DNA of 64,000 nt from Homalodisca vitripennis (Eukaryota; Arthropoda; Insecta; Hemiptera; Cicadellidae): the NCBI RefSeq assembly GCF_021130785.1, contig NC_060211.1, positions 127,421,001-127,485,000 of the forward strand. The letters run 5' to 3'. How positions within the stretch are numbered: the stretch's first letter is position 1; each line of letters begins with the position of its first letter. Below, piece by piece: positions 10,856-23,100 of this stretch. A program made the position numbers and the translations under genes. The notes beneath the pieces are model-generated. The model was not told the DNA's origin. It saw nothing but the letters and a program-made list of their open reading frames with translations, and made no database searches.

Positions 10856-12717
10856 CTGCAACCATTATCAAGAACTATATGAATTTTATTAAATATTTAT
10901 CATGGGAAAAAGTTAGGATATAAATTACTGAAATAGTTTTAATTCCTTCTGATATTGTGTTGAATAGATTGTGTAAAACTGTGTAAACACTTTTATAGGA
11001 ACAATAAACATTTGAGTTAGAAATACGTTTGGTTATAGTTAAACCATTTTCAATGTTTATGTGATTTTGAATCAATTTTTGGAACCGCAGCAGTCATTGT
11101 TAATCATTCTTTCTGTGTTGTTATTTCAACTTGATTTCAAAGAGCATAATATATAATATTTATTTCTTTAACTTAAAATACTTCAAAAATATATTAAATC
11201 ATCAAAAGAATTCTTATATAGCAAGGTAGCAATCAAAATTTTCTTAAACTTAATTTTTGTATTCTTTATGTAGTCCTTATTAAATTTATCATAATATGTT
11301 GCTCATTATAGAATATATATCTCTTTTTATATAATTTAGTATATGTTTATTAGGTTTCATAATTATTACCATTATTTTAGGTATTTAATAACATTTTAAA
11401 TTTTAAAATACCTTTCAGTATCTTCATCTGAACAATATATTAGTTTAACAGATAGACTGTGTCAGATGCACCCTTGCATCATACACCATACACTGTTACG
11501 TACAATCAGAAACACTCAGTATAGAGCCACAGTGAAGTTGTTAATGAGTGTATTCTGCAGCATGTCTGTTAAACTTATACTTAATCATCAAATGCATATT
11601 GACCAAGTCTTATAGCTAACACTACCTTCTTTTGTTAAGCTCTTTTGGCATGCTCTCATTTTTATGCCTTGTCTTGTTCTGTAACTTCAACATAGAATTG
11701 CTTCTTATAGGGCCTGATTGTGACCAATTTGCTTTGTATACTGTGATTACATGTTATGAGTACACTCTCATAAATGAGAATTTTAATAGAATTCTAAACT
11801 AGCATTAGACTAGAAATCTAGCAACCCACACTGGCAGTTAGTGACTTAACCAATGCAAATTCTAGAGTATACCTAAATGAGATTAAATTATGGAAAAAGG
11901 ACGTAAAAGATACATGTCTCTGGCCCTACTTGTTTGCTAGAAGTGATCAATAAATAACAGTAATAAAAGGAAAAAACCATGAGTTCTCTGACTAAAACAT
12001 CAAAAAACCCATTTTTCTGAGTGTAAAGTTTAATATTACTGGTACGTGGTTGTTTTGTTATCTTTTCCTTTATATGTAGTTGGAATTGGGATGTACCCGT
12101 ATTCAGGAATAAATTGGAGGCAAAACAATACAAGAAATATCAATTTTACCTGTTCCGTCTGATCTCGCCTAAGTCAGATATAAAATAATCTTGAAATATT
12201 AATTTCAGTTGTACAAAATAAATTTGTTAATTAAATATTACATTTTTATTTGATAAAAATGCAATAGACATTGTTAATATTGTATACACAATGTCTTTTT
12301 AATATGAACATTTAATCCTTAGAATAAATTAAACAACCTATATGCCATTTAAGATACTAATAAAAATTTAAATTTAATAATAGGTACAAATTAAATAAAA
12401 ATGTACTCATAATTTAAATTATTACCAACAAAATTAAAAATCAATAATTATCTACAGCAAAATATGTTGTCCATCTACTTATTGAGACTCAGTAGTTATT
12501 AAAATGTATTTAACAATTATAATTTTATACACAGACCTGAATGACTATCTCTACTTTTTGAAGTCTGATAAAAAAACGAAACAACAAATTAAACTGTTGT
12601 TTATTCCTAGTAATATGAGGATCCTGCATAAAATCATAAAACTGCAATTGAAGACGTAAGGACTTGTAAAATAGAAAGAAACATTGACATTTTATCAATT
12701 TTTGTCATGAAAAAAAG

Positions 12718-12769
<52 letters not shown>

Positions 12770-12806
12770 TGGAGATAAAGGAAACATCGTAGGAGTGGCT
12801 TCACAC
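10856..12806 (-). other. Intron of the EcKinase-like gene
   Basis: A 1.95-kb AT-rich intron read on the minus strand, from the donor GTGTGA at 12806 to the acceptor AG at 10857-10856. It contains a pure TA microsatellite close to the donor and no recognisable transposon coding sequence. Confidence 0.85.
12721..12763. repeat. (TA)n microsatellite
   Basis: About 43 bases of uninterrupted AT/TA repeat inside the kinase intron, roughly 45 bases downstream of the exon 1 donor. Confidence 0.95.
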
Positions 12807-13136
12807 CTTGGTGTAGAACTTGATCTCCCTGAGATCGAATTGAGCCTCGGTGACAAAGTACCGAGAGAAGGGGTCCTGGGGCAGGAGCTTGACTATGAGG
12901 CTGAGCGAGTGTGAAGCAACGGTGTCGGTGTAGTCGACGTTTACGGCCAGGATATCGCTGAGCACACTCTCGCCCTGGTCACATCCTGGCCTCACCGTGA
13001 ACCTGTCGACCTGAACTTGTGTGTCGAGGTGCGAGGCCAGCACGGCCGTCAACCACTCCTCGGTCACTGGACACTCCTGTTCGTCCAGCGATTCGTCTCC
13101 GCTGCTCACACTAACACTCGCGCTGCTGCCCGACAT
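12807..13136 (-). CDS. Ecdysteroid-kinase-like (CHK/EcKinase) protein, exon 1 (N-terminal lobe)
   Basis: First coding exon, 110 codons from the ATG at 13136-13134 to the AAG lysine codon that abuts the GT donor at 12806-12805. It encodes the N-terminal lobe: a TEEWLTAVL start helix (residues 25-33), the glycine-containing GESVLSDI loop (55-62), the beta-3 lysine K83 in LIVKLLP, and the FDLREIKFY helix whose acidic residue should pair with that lysine. The joined protein has the usual family length. The same frame stays open upstream to another ATG at 13346, which would add about 70 Gly/Arg-rich residues unlike the family. I prefer the downstream ATG, but the upstream start cannot be excluded. 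The ATG is preceded by GC boxes. Confidence 0.9.
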
Positions 13137-13380
13137 GTCGCCTCGCCTCACTGTCACTGTCGTCGACCCGCGCCCCGCCCCGCCCCGCCCCACCCGCAGA
13201 TCGATGCTGCCACCCACCACCCCACCCCAGACAGCATCCCATCGGTCCGTCGCGTCGGCTCCGCTCCTCGGCAGACTACAAGTTCGCACCGGCCCATGAC
13301 AATCGTTACAATCCTCTTCCCCTATTATTGCACCCTCATCGACCATCGATTCATCGCGGACTTGTTCTCTTAACTGGGTG
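13137..13380 (-). promoter_or_regulatory. GC-rich 5' leader or promoter region of the EcKinase-like gene
   Basis: A sharply GC-rich island in AT-rich surroundings just upstream of the kinase ATG. It includes a run of CCGCCC boxes at about 13172-13192 (GGGGCGGGGC on the gene strand). The tract is either 5' UTR with promoter or, if the upstream ATG at 13346 is used, an N-terminal extension. No TATA box was recognised. Confidence 0.5.
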
Positions 13381-16300
13381 CATGCAAATTATGTGGACTG
13401 CTTTGGAAGCAGTCCTAATTTGGATACAATGAAAAGAATGTTATATAAATGCAGAACCTTAAATCTTTTTCAGAATTTTAGCTCTAGTCAAAACCTTCAG
13501 TAAATTATTTAAACATTTATAAAAACTAATTTTTTGCAAACTATAAGATCGGTGGCGATTGGTGGATTAAAATCGCAGAGAGCCTCTACCATCGCCTACA
13601 TGCTGTACAAATTATTCTGTTTTCAATAACAAATAAACGTTTTCAAAACATTGTCCGGTGAGAATTGGTTGTAAGTTTTACTGCACGAAGCAGAAATTAC
13701 GGTAACTAACAATTTATTATCAGTTTCAAAAGTATTTGGTTACTTACATTAAATTCTGCTAAGAAATAATTGCAGATAATTTAATATCGGTTTCAGTTCA
13801 TTGTCCAAACTACTTTGTCTTTTACAAATTAAACATGTAAATATTGTTCCTGCAGATGTTCAGGCTAGTAATAAAAAATTTAATTTTTTTCATACCGTCA
13901 GTTACTACACCGCAGATTTCCCTATCTGCGAGGTTTTTGTTATCATTAAAGCGAGCTCCCTTTATTCTCGGTCTAGATTAACGAGTCATCGATGCGGCTA
14001 CACTCGACTTCCGGTCGGTTGGTAGGGGCAGGCGAGTTCTTCAATTCTTTAACAACTGGTTAACATTGTACCGCATTTGTGTGCTGATGAAATAATTCGA
14101 AATTGCAATTCGTTTTAAAAAGGAGTGGCGAATCAGGGAATAATGCCTGGAGACCCCCCTTAATCGGAGAAAGATGGTTCAATCCTCTGTCGAGGGTGTA
14201 CATTAAAGATTGGAATAAACTTGAACAGTTCAAGAACTATTAACTTCAAACATTTAAATATTAAGTATTGACTTTGGAGTGATCAATTTACCTTAGTTCT
14301 TTCCCCCAACCCTATTCTATTACCGAGACGAAACCTTGCCGGGCCAGTGGCGCGTAGGGCGGGCGCGTTGAGTTCTGATCAGGGAAGTCGTAATGTGGAC
14401 CCCGGACCGGTCGTATCTTGCAAGCGTAGGGATAAGTAGGGATTGCATTACATGTGGATTCGGACGTGTTACCAGGGAAAGTAAATTATGGTAGATTTCC
14501 ATCTACATCGATATATATTACATAGGGACATAGCTTCACGCGTGTTGTTAAAGTATAGGTTACGATACGGAAATATAGTACGTAGTATAAGAAACATTTG
14601 GTTTAATCAAATCAGTTAGTCCATTCTCGAAGTTTTGGTCCCATATTTTCCAAACATCCTATATTTTTCTATACTGAATCAATTTCAAACGGATCTAACC
14701 TTTTTTATCAAAATATGAATTCACGGGTCTGTGCTGAACTCTCTGCTTTTGCTCTGTTCTAGTTATGGATATCTTTGTATTCCGTAAATTACAAAAAAAA
14801 CGCATTGGGTTGGTATCTTATTGTGAGGTAGGGGATGGAGATAAGGATTGGGAATGTTAGTGAAATAAAAACGTATAATTTAACCATAGAAAATACAAAT
14901 CCTTGACAGTTATTATAATTATCCGGGTAAGTAAAGAAAAGCGATCCGGTATATTGCGTGTTTCGTTGATTAAATCGATATTTATAAACAAAAACCGATG
15001 TTTATAATCGTCACAGCCTTATAAGAAATCAAATTCAGCTCCATATTAATGTGCAGTAAACAATTGTATTACTCAAGTAGTGTATATGAAGTCGTTTGAA
15101 AGATGATAGATTTTGATCAATTGAAGGCAATTTGGCGGGTAGCGAGAGCGAGGGGCAGGCCAGATGAACTCATCACTTCAGGCCCCGGCTTACGTCAGCT
15201 GAGTTAGTCTTTTAATTGCCGCTGCTCCCTCGGCTTACTGTCGTGTCGTCTACCAAACTCCTCTCTCATCCATGTTCGCCGAAAGAGACGGCGGTTTACA
15301 CACTGAGTGTCGGATATTCCAGAGTTGTAATGGAATTAGTGCTTCCGTTGTTTTTTTCCGATAATTCTTTGTTGAATCCAAAAATTATCTTGTGTACGAT
15401 TCCTTCGTTTCTTTGGAGATCACAATAGATTGAAACCAGGAGGAATGGGGTGAGGGATGGAAAAACAGTGGATTTCAGCTCTTTCAGAGCTCCGTTTTAA
15501 TTTTATTAATAATCCCCCTTAATGGTATCATGAGATATACGTTAACTATGAGCAGTATGGATTTCTGGAAATAAAAGGCATAATATTTTAGCCGTATAAT
15601 TAACCTTACCACTCACTATGGTAAACGGTATTGAAAACTAATTGGCTAAAATTATTGTTTACAGACGATTAGAAAAATGTTATTAAATTCGACTTTGGTA
15701 AAGAAATTTACTTTGACTGAATGGCTTTCTGGGAAATGGAAAGCTTTTCATCCAATTAACTAACATACGCTTCTATCCGTCGCCACCGAGTCCACGCCTT
15801 TGACATCTTGGTTCCGGAACACCGAGATTAGAGTGGCCTTGGTGTCATTGTTGAGTCGCGCAAAAATAGCACAAATCTGTGCGCATTGGCAGGTATGCAT
15901 ACCTGATAACGTGCTGCTATTGTGTTACCTCATGTACTGCATTGTCGTGGCATGAGTCCGAACATGATGACTCATTCTGAATTGACATATTGCTCCCGCC
16001 GCAGATGACGTTGTACAAGTAGGCCTCAATATGTAGGCCTACTGGTGGCAAATACTGTATGAGTACTACTATTCTGATTACATTATCTAATGTTTTACTT
16101 TTCTCGACATTAATTAAAAAATAATCTGTTGTACGTGTGGATTTAGTTGTACTGTACACAATTCAGTGTCAGTATTATAAAGCATCATGGTGTTTCTTAA
16201 ATGTTGCATTCAACTTTATGACGTGACTCTAAAGAGAATTTTCAGAAACAAACCCAAAATGTGGTCAAACAAATGTAATATTGATAATAAATGATTTTGA

Positions 16301-17599
16301 TTAATGACGCAAAATTACGGCTTGGAACAAGAAAGTATTAAAACAAATATAATGAATTGGTGATTACTATATTGAGTTTTATATTAAATACATTTTTTTC
16401 TGTATCCAATTAATTACATTGTTAGTTGTTGAAAGACTATTTCAACCGTTTAACTCACTTAAAATAATTTTTTTCTAATTTAATCTTAAATTTGTATAAA
16501 CACCGACATTGCTGTGTAAAAAAATTATAATTTATATTAAAGTATAATAACATCTAGTATTTTATTAAAATTTGTGTATAAGAATAAAGCATTTTATTAA
16601 AGTCAAACTAATTTACACAAACATTCCATTTGTCTTGTTTAGATAAGGGATTTAAATAAGGTGTATAAAATCAATTGAGGGATTGGATTATTGTAGATTA
16701 GTGTACTAAACAGTTTCCCCACAAATTCAACCCTAAGGTGCAGTTTAAAAGTATTAAATAACATTTTTAATGTGTAGGATCCCATTATCTTAACAGTTTG
16801 ATTGAAAAAAAAACTTAATTATCTATTTTCATTTTTAAATTGTGGTGGAAAAGCTGCTAAATATAAGACTTATTTATCACAACATAATGTTGTGAAGGTA
16901 AAAGTAATGTTATTTTTATATTTGCTTTTACAATAAACTTAGGGTTGTTTTGGTAAGCAGTATGGTAATTTTCTCAAAACATTCTTTATGGTGCAAGCCC
17001 ACATTTTGAAAATTTCAATTATCATCTCTTAACATTTTCAAATTCGGTCATTGTTTACAAGCCGGAACATTGTACATAATTTTGTTCTTTTTAAAAACCA
17101 AATAGCTTTTGTATTTTAATTTTTTTCTAAGTCCAATTAATTACATTCACTTATGGTTACAACACATTTTTTCAGTGTTACTCTAAAGTGTTTATTATGA
17201 AATTTGGAGGTAATTAAATTTTAGTAAATAAAGCCAAAATGGTTCAAAAATAAATGTAAAGTTTACTTTAAATATATATTACCTTCTTATTTGTTGAGTA
17301 TTATTCCAATACAAAACTGATTATATGATTTTATCTTTATAACTAAACTCCTTAATTGGTTGTATCTATACATATGTTTTGTTTGAAGTAATTAAAATCA
17401 GCTGTTTATGCTGTAGTTCAGGAATAAAGCAAAGAAATGTAAATACAAATAATCAATATGATAATAGTAATTAAAAGAAAATATGTTATGTATGAAGGAC
17501 ATCTGTGCCACATTTTGGCACTACTTTCATATACCATAGACATGCGGATGTACCATTTGTAAAATTTGGCTGTTACTGTAATTCTTTTCTTTTACAATT
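13381..17599. other. Intergenic or long RNF19 intron, no gene recognised
   Basis: I see no RING, IBR or other clear exon here. Notable small structures are a 7-bp-arm hairpin at 13911-13930, a 16-bp perfect palindrome at 15890-15905 and a 9-bp-arm hairpin at 16018-16043. Less AT-rich patches occur at 13960-14460, 15140-15300 and 15770-16020. The minus strand of about 15760-15890 is open for some 40 codons but matches no family I know. From 16200 to 17599 it is plain AT-rich sequence. Confidence 0.45.
15890..15905. repeat. 16-bp perfect palindrome
   Basis: CAGGTATGCATACCTG is its own reverse complement. It is flanked by a less AT-rich patch. Each half is an E-box-like CAGGTA/TACCTG, so it could be a regulatory site, but nothing else shows this. 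Confidence 0.6.
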
Positions 17600-17603
17600 T
17601 TAA

Positions 17604-19041
17604 GGGGAGTCTAAATTGAAAAAATTTATTTTTTTTCAATTTTGGGTTTTTTATTGAATATTATAGTTTGAAATTTCCTCTTTCCAATGATATATAACAC
17701 TTTGTAATACATAAATCATAAAGCCATGAAAAAAATCAATAAAATAAGGCCTGCAACTCAGTTTTAGTAAAAAGGTTTCTTGGTCATGCAACTGTATCAA
17801 TCTGAATCCCTACCTTATGGACCTGATGTAGTAATTAGAAAACTAGAGTGCGTAGGTCATGTACAGAAGCGTATGGGGACTCGCCTACGCACTCTAAAAG
17901 ATAAATGTAAAAAAGAAAAATTGTCAGATGGGAAACCTTTGTCTGGGAAAAACCGACTAGCGACTGCTGCGATTCAAAAGCTTCAGACGTTTTATGGATT
18001 ATCAATTAGGAGGAACACCCATAGTGTAGTTGAGATGAAGAAAGCTGTTTGGGCAACATATTTTCATGTCCAATCTACAAATGAAAGGCCAACACATCAA
18101 TTGTGTCCGAATGATGAATTGACGTGGTGTAAATATAAAAAAGCAGAACTCGAAAATAAATCCTATGACCATGGCAAACATTTCCATCTCCCTGAAGCCA
18201 TTATGTTGAAATTAAAACCAATTTTCAAGAGCCTGTCTGATCCAGAGTTTTTAGCAAAGTGCCTCAAAGGGAAGTCCCAGAACCCAAATGAGTCACTAAA
18301 CAACCTCATATGGTCTCGTATTCCTAAAAGGGCTTTTGTACGATTGCACACTTTGACATTTGGCGCACATGATGCTGTGCTATCATTTAATGAAGGGTTT
18401 TCCAGCAAGTTTAAAATATTAGAGGAGTTAGGGCTGGAAGTAGGATCTAACATGCTTGCCGCTATGAAGAAGATGGACTTGGACCGACTCCGAAAAGCAG
18501 AAAAGGCCATGACTGACCTTGAAAAAAAATCCAACAAAGCAGGACATTAAGCAAAAGAAGACTGGAAGACATTTACCAGGTGTCAGAAGACCCAGACAAC
18601 CCATCTTATGGTGCAGGATTACACTAAAGTTAATATAACTTATATTTTGGTGTTAATTTTTAAATTTTTGTAGTTTTCCGCAAAATAGCATTTTTGTACA
18701 TTTGATGTGATATATCTCAAGAACGGTTATAGGTAGGATAGCCAAAGTTTTACTGTAGCTGCATTACTATAAACAATAGTTCCTCCTAAAGTTTCAAAAT
18801 ATTCCAATTATAAATAAAAATTTAGCAAATAGAAAAATATAAAAAATAATTTTAAAAAATCATATTTTTTTTAAAAAATCACCAATTTTTGTATTTTTTA
18901 CCAATAATAACAATAATTTACGCGGAACTAACTAAAGAGCTGTTCTTTCAAACAAACAAAACTGTAGGTTTCTAGGTTACTTACTTCCAGAGATATGTAA
19001 CATAAAGTTAACATTATCGTTAAATGGAATTTAGACTCCCC
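17604..19041 (+). mobile_element. TTAA-flanked DNA transposon, Kolobok-like, internally deleted
   Basis: The ends are exact inverted repeats of GGGGAGTCTAAATT (17604-17617, and reversed at 19028-19041 with the same 14 bases), each flanked by TTAA (17600-17603 and 19042-19045), which is the apparent target duplication. TTAA target sites with G-rich termini, and a transposase unlike piggyBac, fit the Kolobok superfamily. The assignment is inference from the target site and from the look of the internal protein. The 1.44-kb length and N-terminally truncated transposase show an internally deleted copy. It sits in the interval upstream of the first RNF19 exon seen here. Confidence 0.75.
17786..18550 (+). 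pseudogene. Transposase C-terminal fragment (Mutator-like/Kolobok-type family)
   Basis: About 254 residues open from the ATG at 17786 to a stop at 18548-18550. Motifs typical of a large insect transposase family annotated as Mutator-like transposase domain proteins are present: ECVGHVQKRMGTRLR near the N-terminus, LSGKNRL and FYGLSIRRNT in the middle, then WCKYKK, and further on a CLKGKSQNPNESLN block with N and E residues expected near the end of the catalytic core. The N-terminal half of a normal protein (about 500-600 residues) is missing, because only about 180 bases separate the left terminus from the start and an in-frame stop lies at 17768. The protein therefore lacks part of the catalytic triad and is most likely dead. 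The frame itself is intact, suggesting a fairly recent origin. Confidence 0.85.
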
Positions 19042-19045
19042 TTAA

Positions 19046-19928
19046 ATTACTTCTTCGAATTGTATGTACCAACAAGATGGTCAAGGCCTACGAAGTGACA
19101 TGAATAGTTGTGACTTGAGTAGGTTACTTTTATATCTCTTATTAGCCTTCCATTTACTTCTTATTATGAACCATATGTTCTAAACTTATTGACCAGTCTG
19201 TACACTTAAGTCTTGTTTTGTATCTTTGAACCTATAGCCAGATATGAACAAATAAGAGTAGTATTCTATTAATTGACACTATAAGAGCACATATCACTTA
19301 GGTTGATAATGATGAATGTTGATAGAATACTGCCCTCTGACTCGCTATTTTAGACTGATTTTCTACACTTAACTGTATATATCTCATACTAAAATATTAA
19401 ATTTGCATGTTACTCTTCTCAGGAATTCCTGTGTATTGTAACTCTTCTTTTGTTTCTGCAGTGAATTAGTAGCCTGCTTCCTGTTCTATTATTTACTTTG
19501 GATGACTGATAGCTATTATTGTATTAGTTATACAGGAGAAAAATCCTTTATATGGACGAGGTGTGCTTGAGGTCCGGGGGATTATTTTAGTCAGGTTTGA
19601 CCATTGACACTAGGGCTGGGCAACGTAGCTGTGATTGTTACCAATATTTCAAATATTTATTACCTGAGCCTCTCACTCCACAGATGGCAGTCTGAGTGCT
19701 CACTTGTTCTGTGCCTCAATTTATAGCTTTGTTGAGTTATCTCTTTTGTGACTAATACAATCAAAGTTGATAGCTAGTATTATTCACACTGAGATGCAGG
19801 AAGGTAATTTACTGTTATAATTACATGTTGTTCAAACATTGATATATAACCTAAAATAGACCATAAAATCCCTAATAGCCTCTCATTAAAGAACGACACA
19901 TTTGATAGCATTGTGGTGTGATGTGTAG
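19046..19928 (+). other. RNF19 intron sequence upstream of the first visible exon
   Basis: AT-rich, no coding signal recognised. It ends with the acceptor TGTGTAG before 19929. Confidence 0.5.
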
Positions 19929-20124
19929 GTGCTGGTGTCCCCGGTGTTGGCAGGCTTGGCTGTGGGAATAGGTGTGCCAATCTTGCTGTTCTACGTGTAT
20001 GGGGTGGTGCCTGTGTCTCTGTGCCGCTCAGGTGGCTGTGGTGTCACCACCTCTGGCGCTGGCGTACGCTTCGACTTTGATGATGAAAATGACCTCATGG
20101 GTGTCATCAATACCAAGCCCACAG
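19929..20124 (+). CDS. RNF19: RNF19A/B-like RBR E3 ubiquitin ligase, internal exon with the second membrane segment
   Basis: This is the first visible exon of an RNF19 (Dorfin)-type E3 ligase. The family transfers ubiquitin through a RING1-IBR-RING2 module, is anchored by two membrane segments and acts in protein quality control. The exon follows an AG acceptor (19927-19928) and ends before a GT donor at 20125 in phase 1. It encodes [16 protein letters not shown], the second membrane segment, then [15 protein letters not shown] and an acidic FDFDDEND stretch, in the same order as vertebrate RNF19A/B. The RING/IBR exons and first membrane segment precede this in the family and were not found in the window. 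The five exons from here to 33452 join in frame to about 334 residues. Confidence 0.9.
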
Positions 20125-23100
20125 GTTTGTTACGAGTTTAAACAGGACAGTTGTGTCGTCAATGTCTGCATGGTTAAATGTAGGATTGTTGATCAAATTA
20201 CCTGTAAAACTTAATGATTATCAATATTGAAGTATAATAAATACACCTTAAAATGCTATTTTAAGGGTTTTGCAGTACATTGCTCAACAAGAACAGTACA
20301 TAAGCAAGTAATTATGTACTTATTGTAACTATTACATGAAATAATTTTATAGCTGCCTCAAACTATCATCCTACACCTTACATTTTCAATTAAAGGTTTT
20401 GAAAGTCCTTTAGAGAATCATATTAAAATTATCTAAACTTCTATTTCATGAATTTAAAAATACTGAACACTCCCCAAAATAAAAAAATGAAAAAAAAACT
20501 GAATGAATCATAGCTAACAAGATAACAGAAACCAATTGCCAAAGATCTTATTCCGATAGACAGCAATCGTTTCATTCTGGATAATTAGTTATTGAAAAAT
20601 ATTTATCAGTTTAAATTGAATTTAATAAAATTATTTGTAAAATTATAATTTTTCAAGAAACTGACTTTTACTCAAAAAGCAATTTATATTTAATTATTTA
20701 AGAAAAATGATTTCATATAATATACAAGTATAAATTGTAGGTATCCAAATTTCAATAAGAGTATCAGTGGCAATGTTTTCTAATAGTTTTTTTGCCACTA
20801 GATATGATAGCACACGGATCGTTTAAATTAGAACTGACAGCTTCTTTTTATTATTTCTCAGATAAACCTTTATCAGTAGTAGTAAGTTAAAGAACATAGT
20901 TTCCACAGTCTTGTAATGTTTTTATTTTCTCCCTTTTTTCAGTTGACATAAAATTAAATATTTATTGATGGACCTCAGAAGGATTATTTGTATTATTTTT
21001 ATGTAAATACAACTCATTGTTTGACTATTGAGGGTACTTTTTGCTCCCTTCGCCCTTTAACAAAGGTAATGACAGTCCAGAACATCAAAACTCTTAACAA
21101 GATTAGTATTATTATATGGTAATAATATGGTGGGGTTAAAGAATAAAACTTTTTATGTTGAGTTCTTCAATATTGGATTAAAAAATGTTACTGCCAATGC
21201 AGAGAATTACAACTGGTCTAGGGTTAACCCACTGATCTAGCCTCGCAGGGATTACTAGTGTAGTAGTAGGATAGACTGGGCCTGGACTCATCTTGGATTT
21301 GGCAGTAGTTCCAAGTTATCCTGGCAGATTATGTGCCAGTACACTTTCCACAGACCTTGGAGAGTTGTAGTCGTATACAGTCTTACTGATTGTAAGCATC
21401 AAGTACTAAGTATTTTGTAGTTGTAATTGATTTCCAATACTTTTCTCTGCTCTCACTTGCAGTGTTTTACACCTAAAGTTACAGTCAGCCCTGCTCCCAA
21501 TATTACTACAAGCTTGTAGTGTTTTACAAATACTTTTTATTATTTATTTGTGACTGTCATTACTGTTTTTCTCTGTCATGTGGCTAGAGGCTAGCCTGTA
21601 AAACTTAAGCAAATATGAGTAACTCGTTATTTCACTAAGTAATAAATTCATGGTTTCATATTGTAGATTAAATTTCTTTGCACTTCTTTTATTTTCCAAA
21701 ATTATATATGAATCCTGAAAAATCTGTGGCACTTAAGGAGTGAATAAAAAAGCTATAATTCGTGCTTAAAATTTGTATTATACTTTTAATAATCTATAAA
21801 GAGTTGTGAGTCTAAACATACTTTGCTAATAAAAGTAAAGTAACATATGAACAAACTAGATTATAAAAATATGTAATTACCATAAATATTAAACAATTGT
21901 TGAAAATAAAAATTAATATGCCAGAAAACTCAACTAATTCAATGGTTTAACGGAAAATTAATAAGAAATCTCATTTACTGCTGAATTTAGGTAGTGAAAG
22001 CAAAGTTTGATGCCTCAGTCCTAATTTACTGTTTTTTTAAGTAACTAATTATTTTTAAAACCTGCTTGTAATTTATATATATTATTATATAAAACAAACT
22101 GATACCTCAGTATCCACTGTACAGAATAATGTTCAATTTGATTACCATTGATTTATTAATGTTGAACAATATAGGGTTCATCTGAGTAGATTCGGTTTTC
22201 CCAATATCTTAGTAGGGATTCGCACTCAAATAAACTGATCAGTATTCATTGTACAGAACCGTGTTCAATATGATTACCATTGATTTAGTAATGTTGATAT
22301 ATTATATAGTGTACATCTGAGTAGATTCGGTTTTTGCCAATATCTTTGTTGGAAGAGGCACTCAAATAAACTGATCAGTATTCATTGTACAGAACCGTGT
22401 TCAATATGATTACTATTGATTTAGTAATGTTGATATATATTATATAGTGTACATCTGAGTAGATTCGGTTTTGCCAATATCTTTGTTGGAAGAGGCACTC
22501 AAATTAACTGATCAGTATTCATTGTACAGAACCGTGTTCAATATGATTACCATTGATTTAGTAATGTTGATATACAATATAGTGTACATCTGAGTAGATT
22601 CGGTTTTGCCAATATCTTTGTTGGAAGAGGCACTCAAATTAACTGATCAGTATTCATTGTACAGAACCGTGTTCAATATGATTACCATTGATTTAGTAAT
22701 GTTGATATATATTATATAGTGTACATCTGAGTAGATTCGGTTTTGCCAATATCTTTGTTGGAAGAGGCACTCAAATTAACTGATCAGTATTCATTGTACA
22801 GAACCGTGTTCAATATGATTACCATTGATTTAGTAATGTTGAACAATATAGTGTATATCTGAGTAGATTTGGTTTTGCCAATATCTTTGTTGGAAAAGGC
22901 ACTCAAATTAACTGATCAGTATTCATTGTACAGAACCGTGTTCAATATGATTACCATTGATTTAGTAATGTTGATATATTATATAGTGTACATCTGAGTA
23001 GATTCGGTTTTGCCAATATCTTTGTTGGAAGAGGCACTCAAATAAACTGATCAGTATTCATTGTACAGAACCGTGTACAATATGATTACTATTGATTTAG

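Noticed and set aside
13017..13373. Plus-strand open frames opposite the kinase first exon
   Set aside because: They are shadows of the GC-rich kinase exon and leader, with Pro/Arg/Thr-biased translation and no family match.
18002..18537. Minus-strand frames over the Kolobok-like transposase
   Set aside because: They are shadows of the plus-strand transposase, which shows family motifs.
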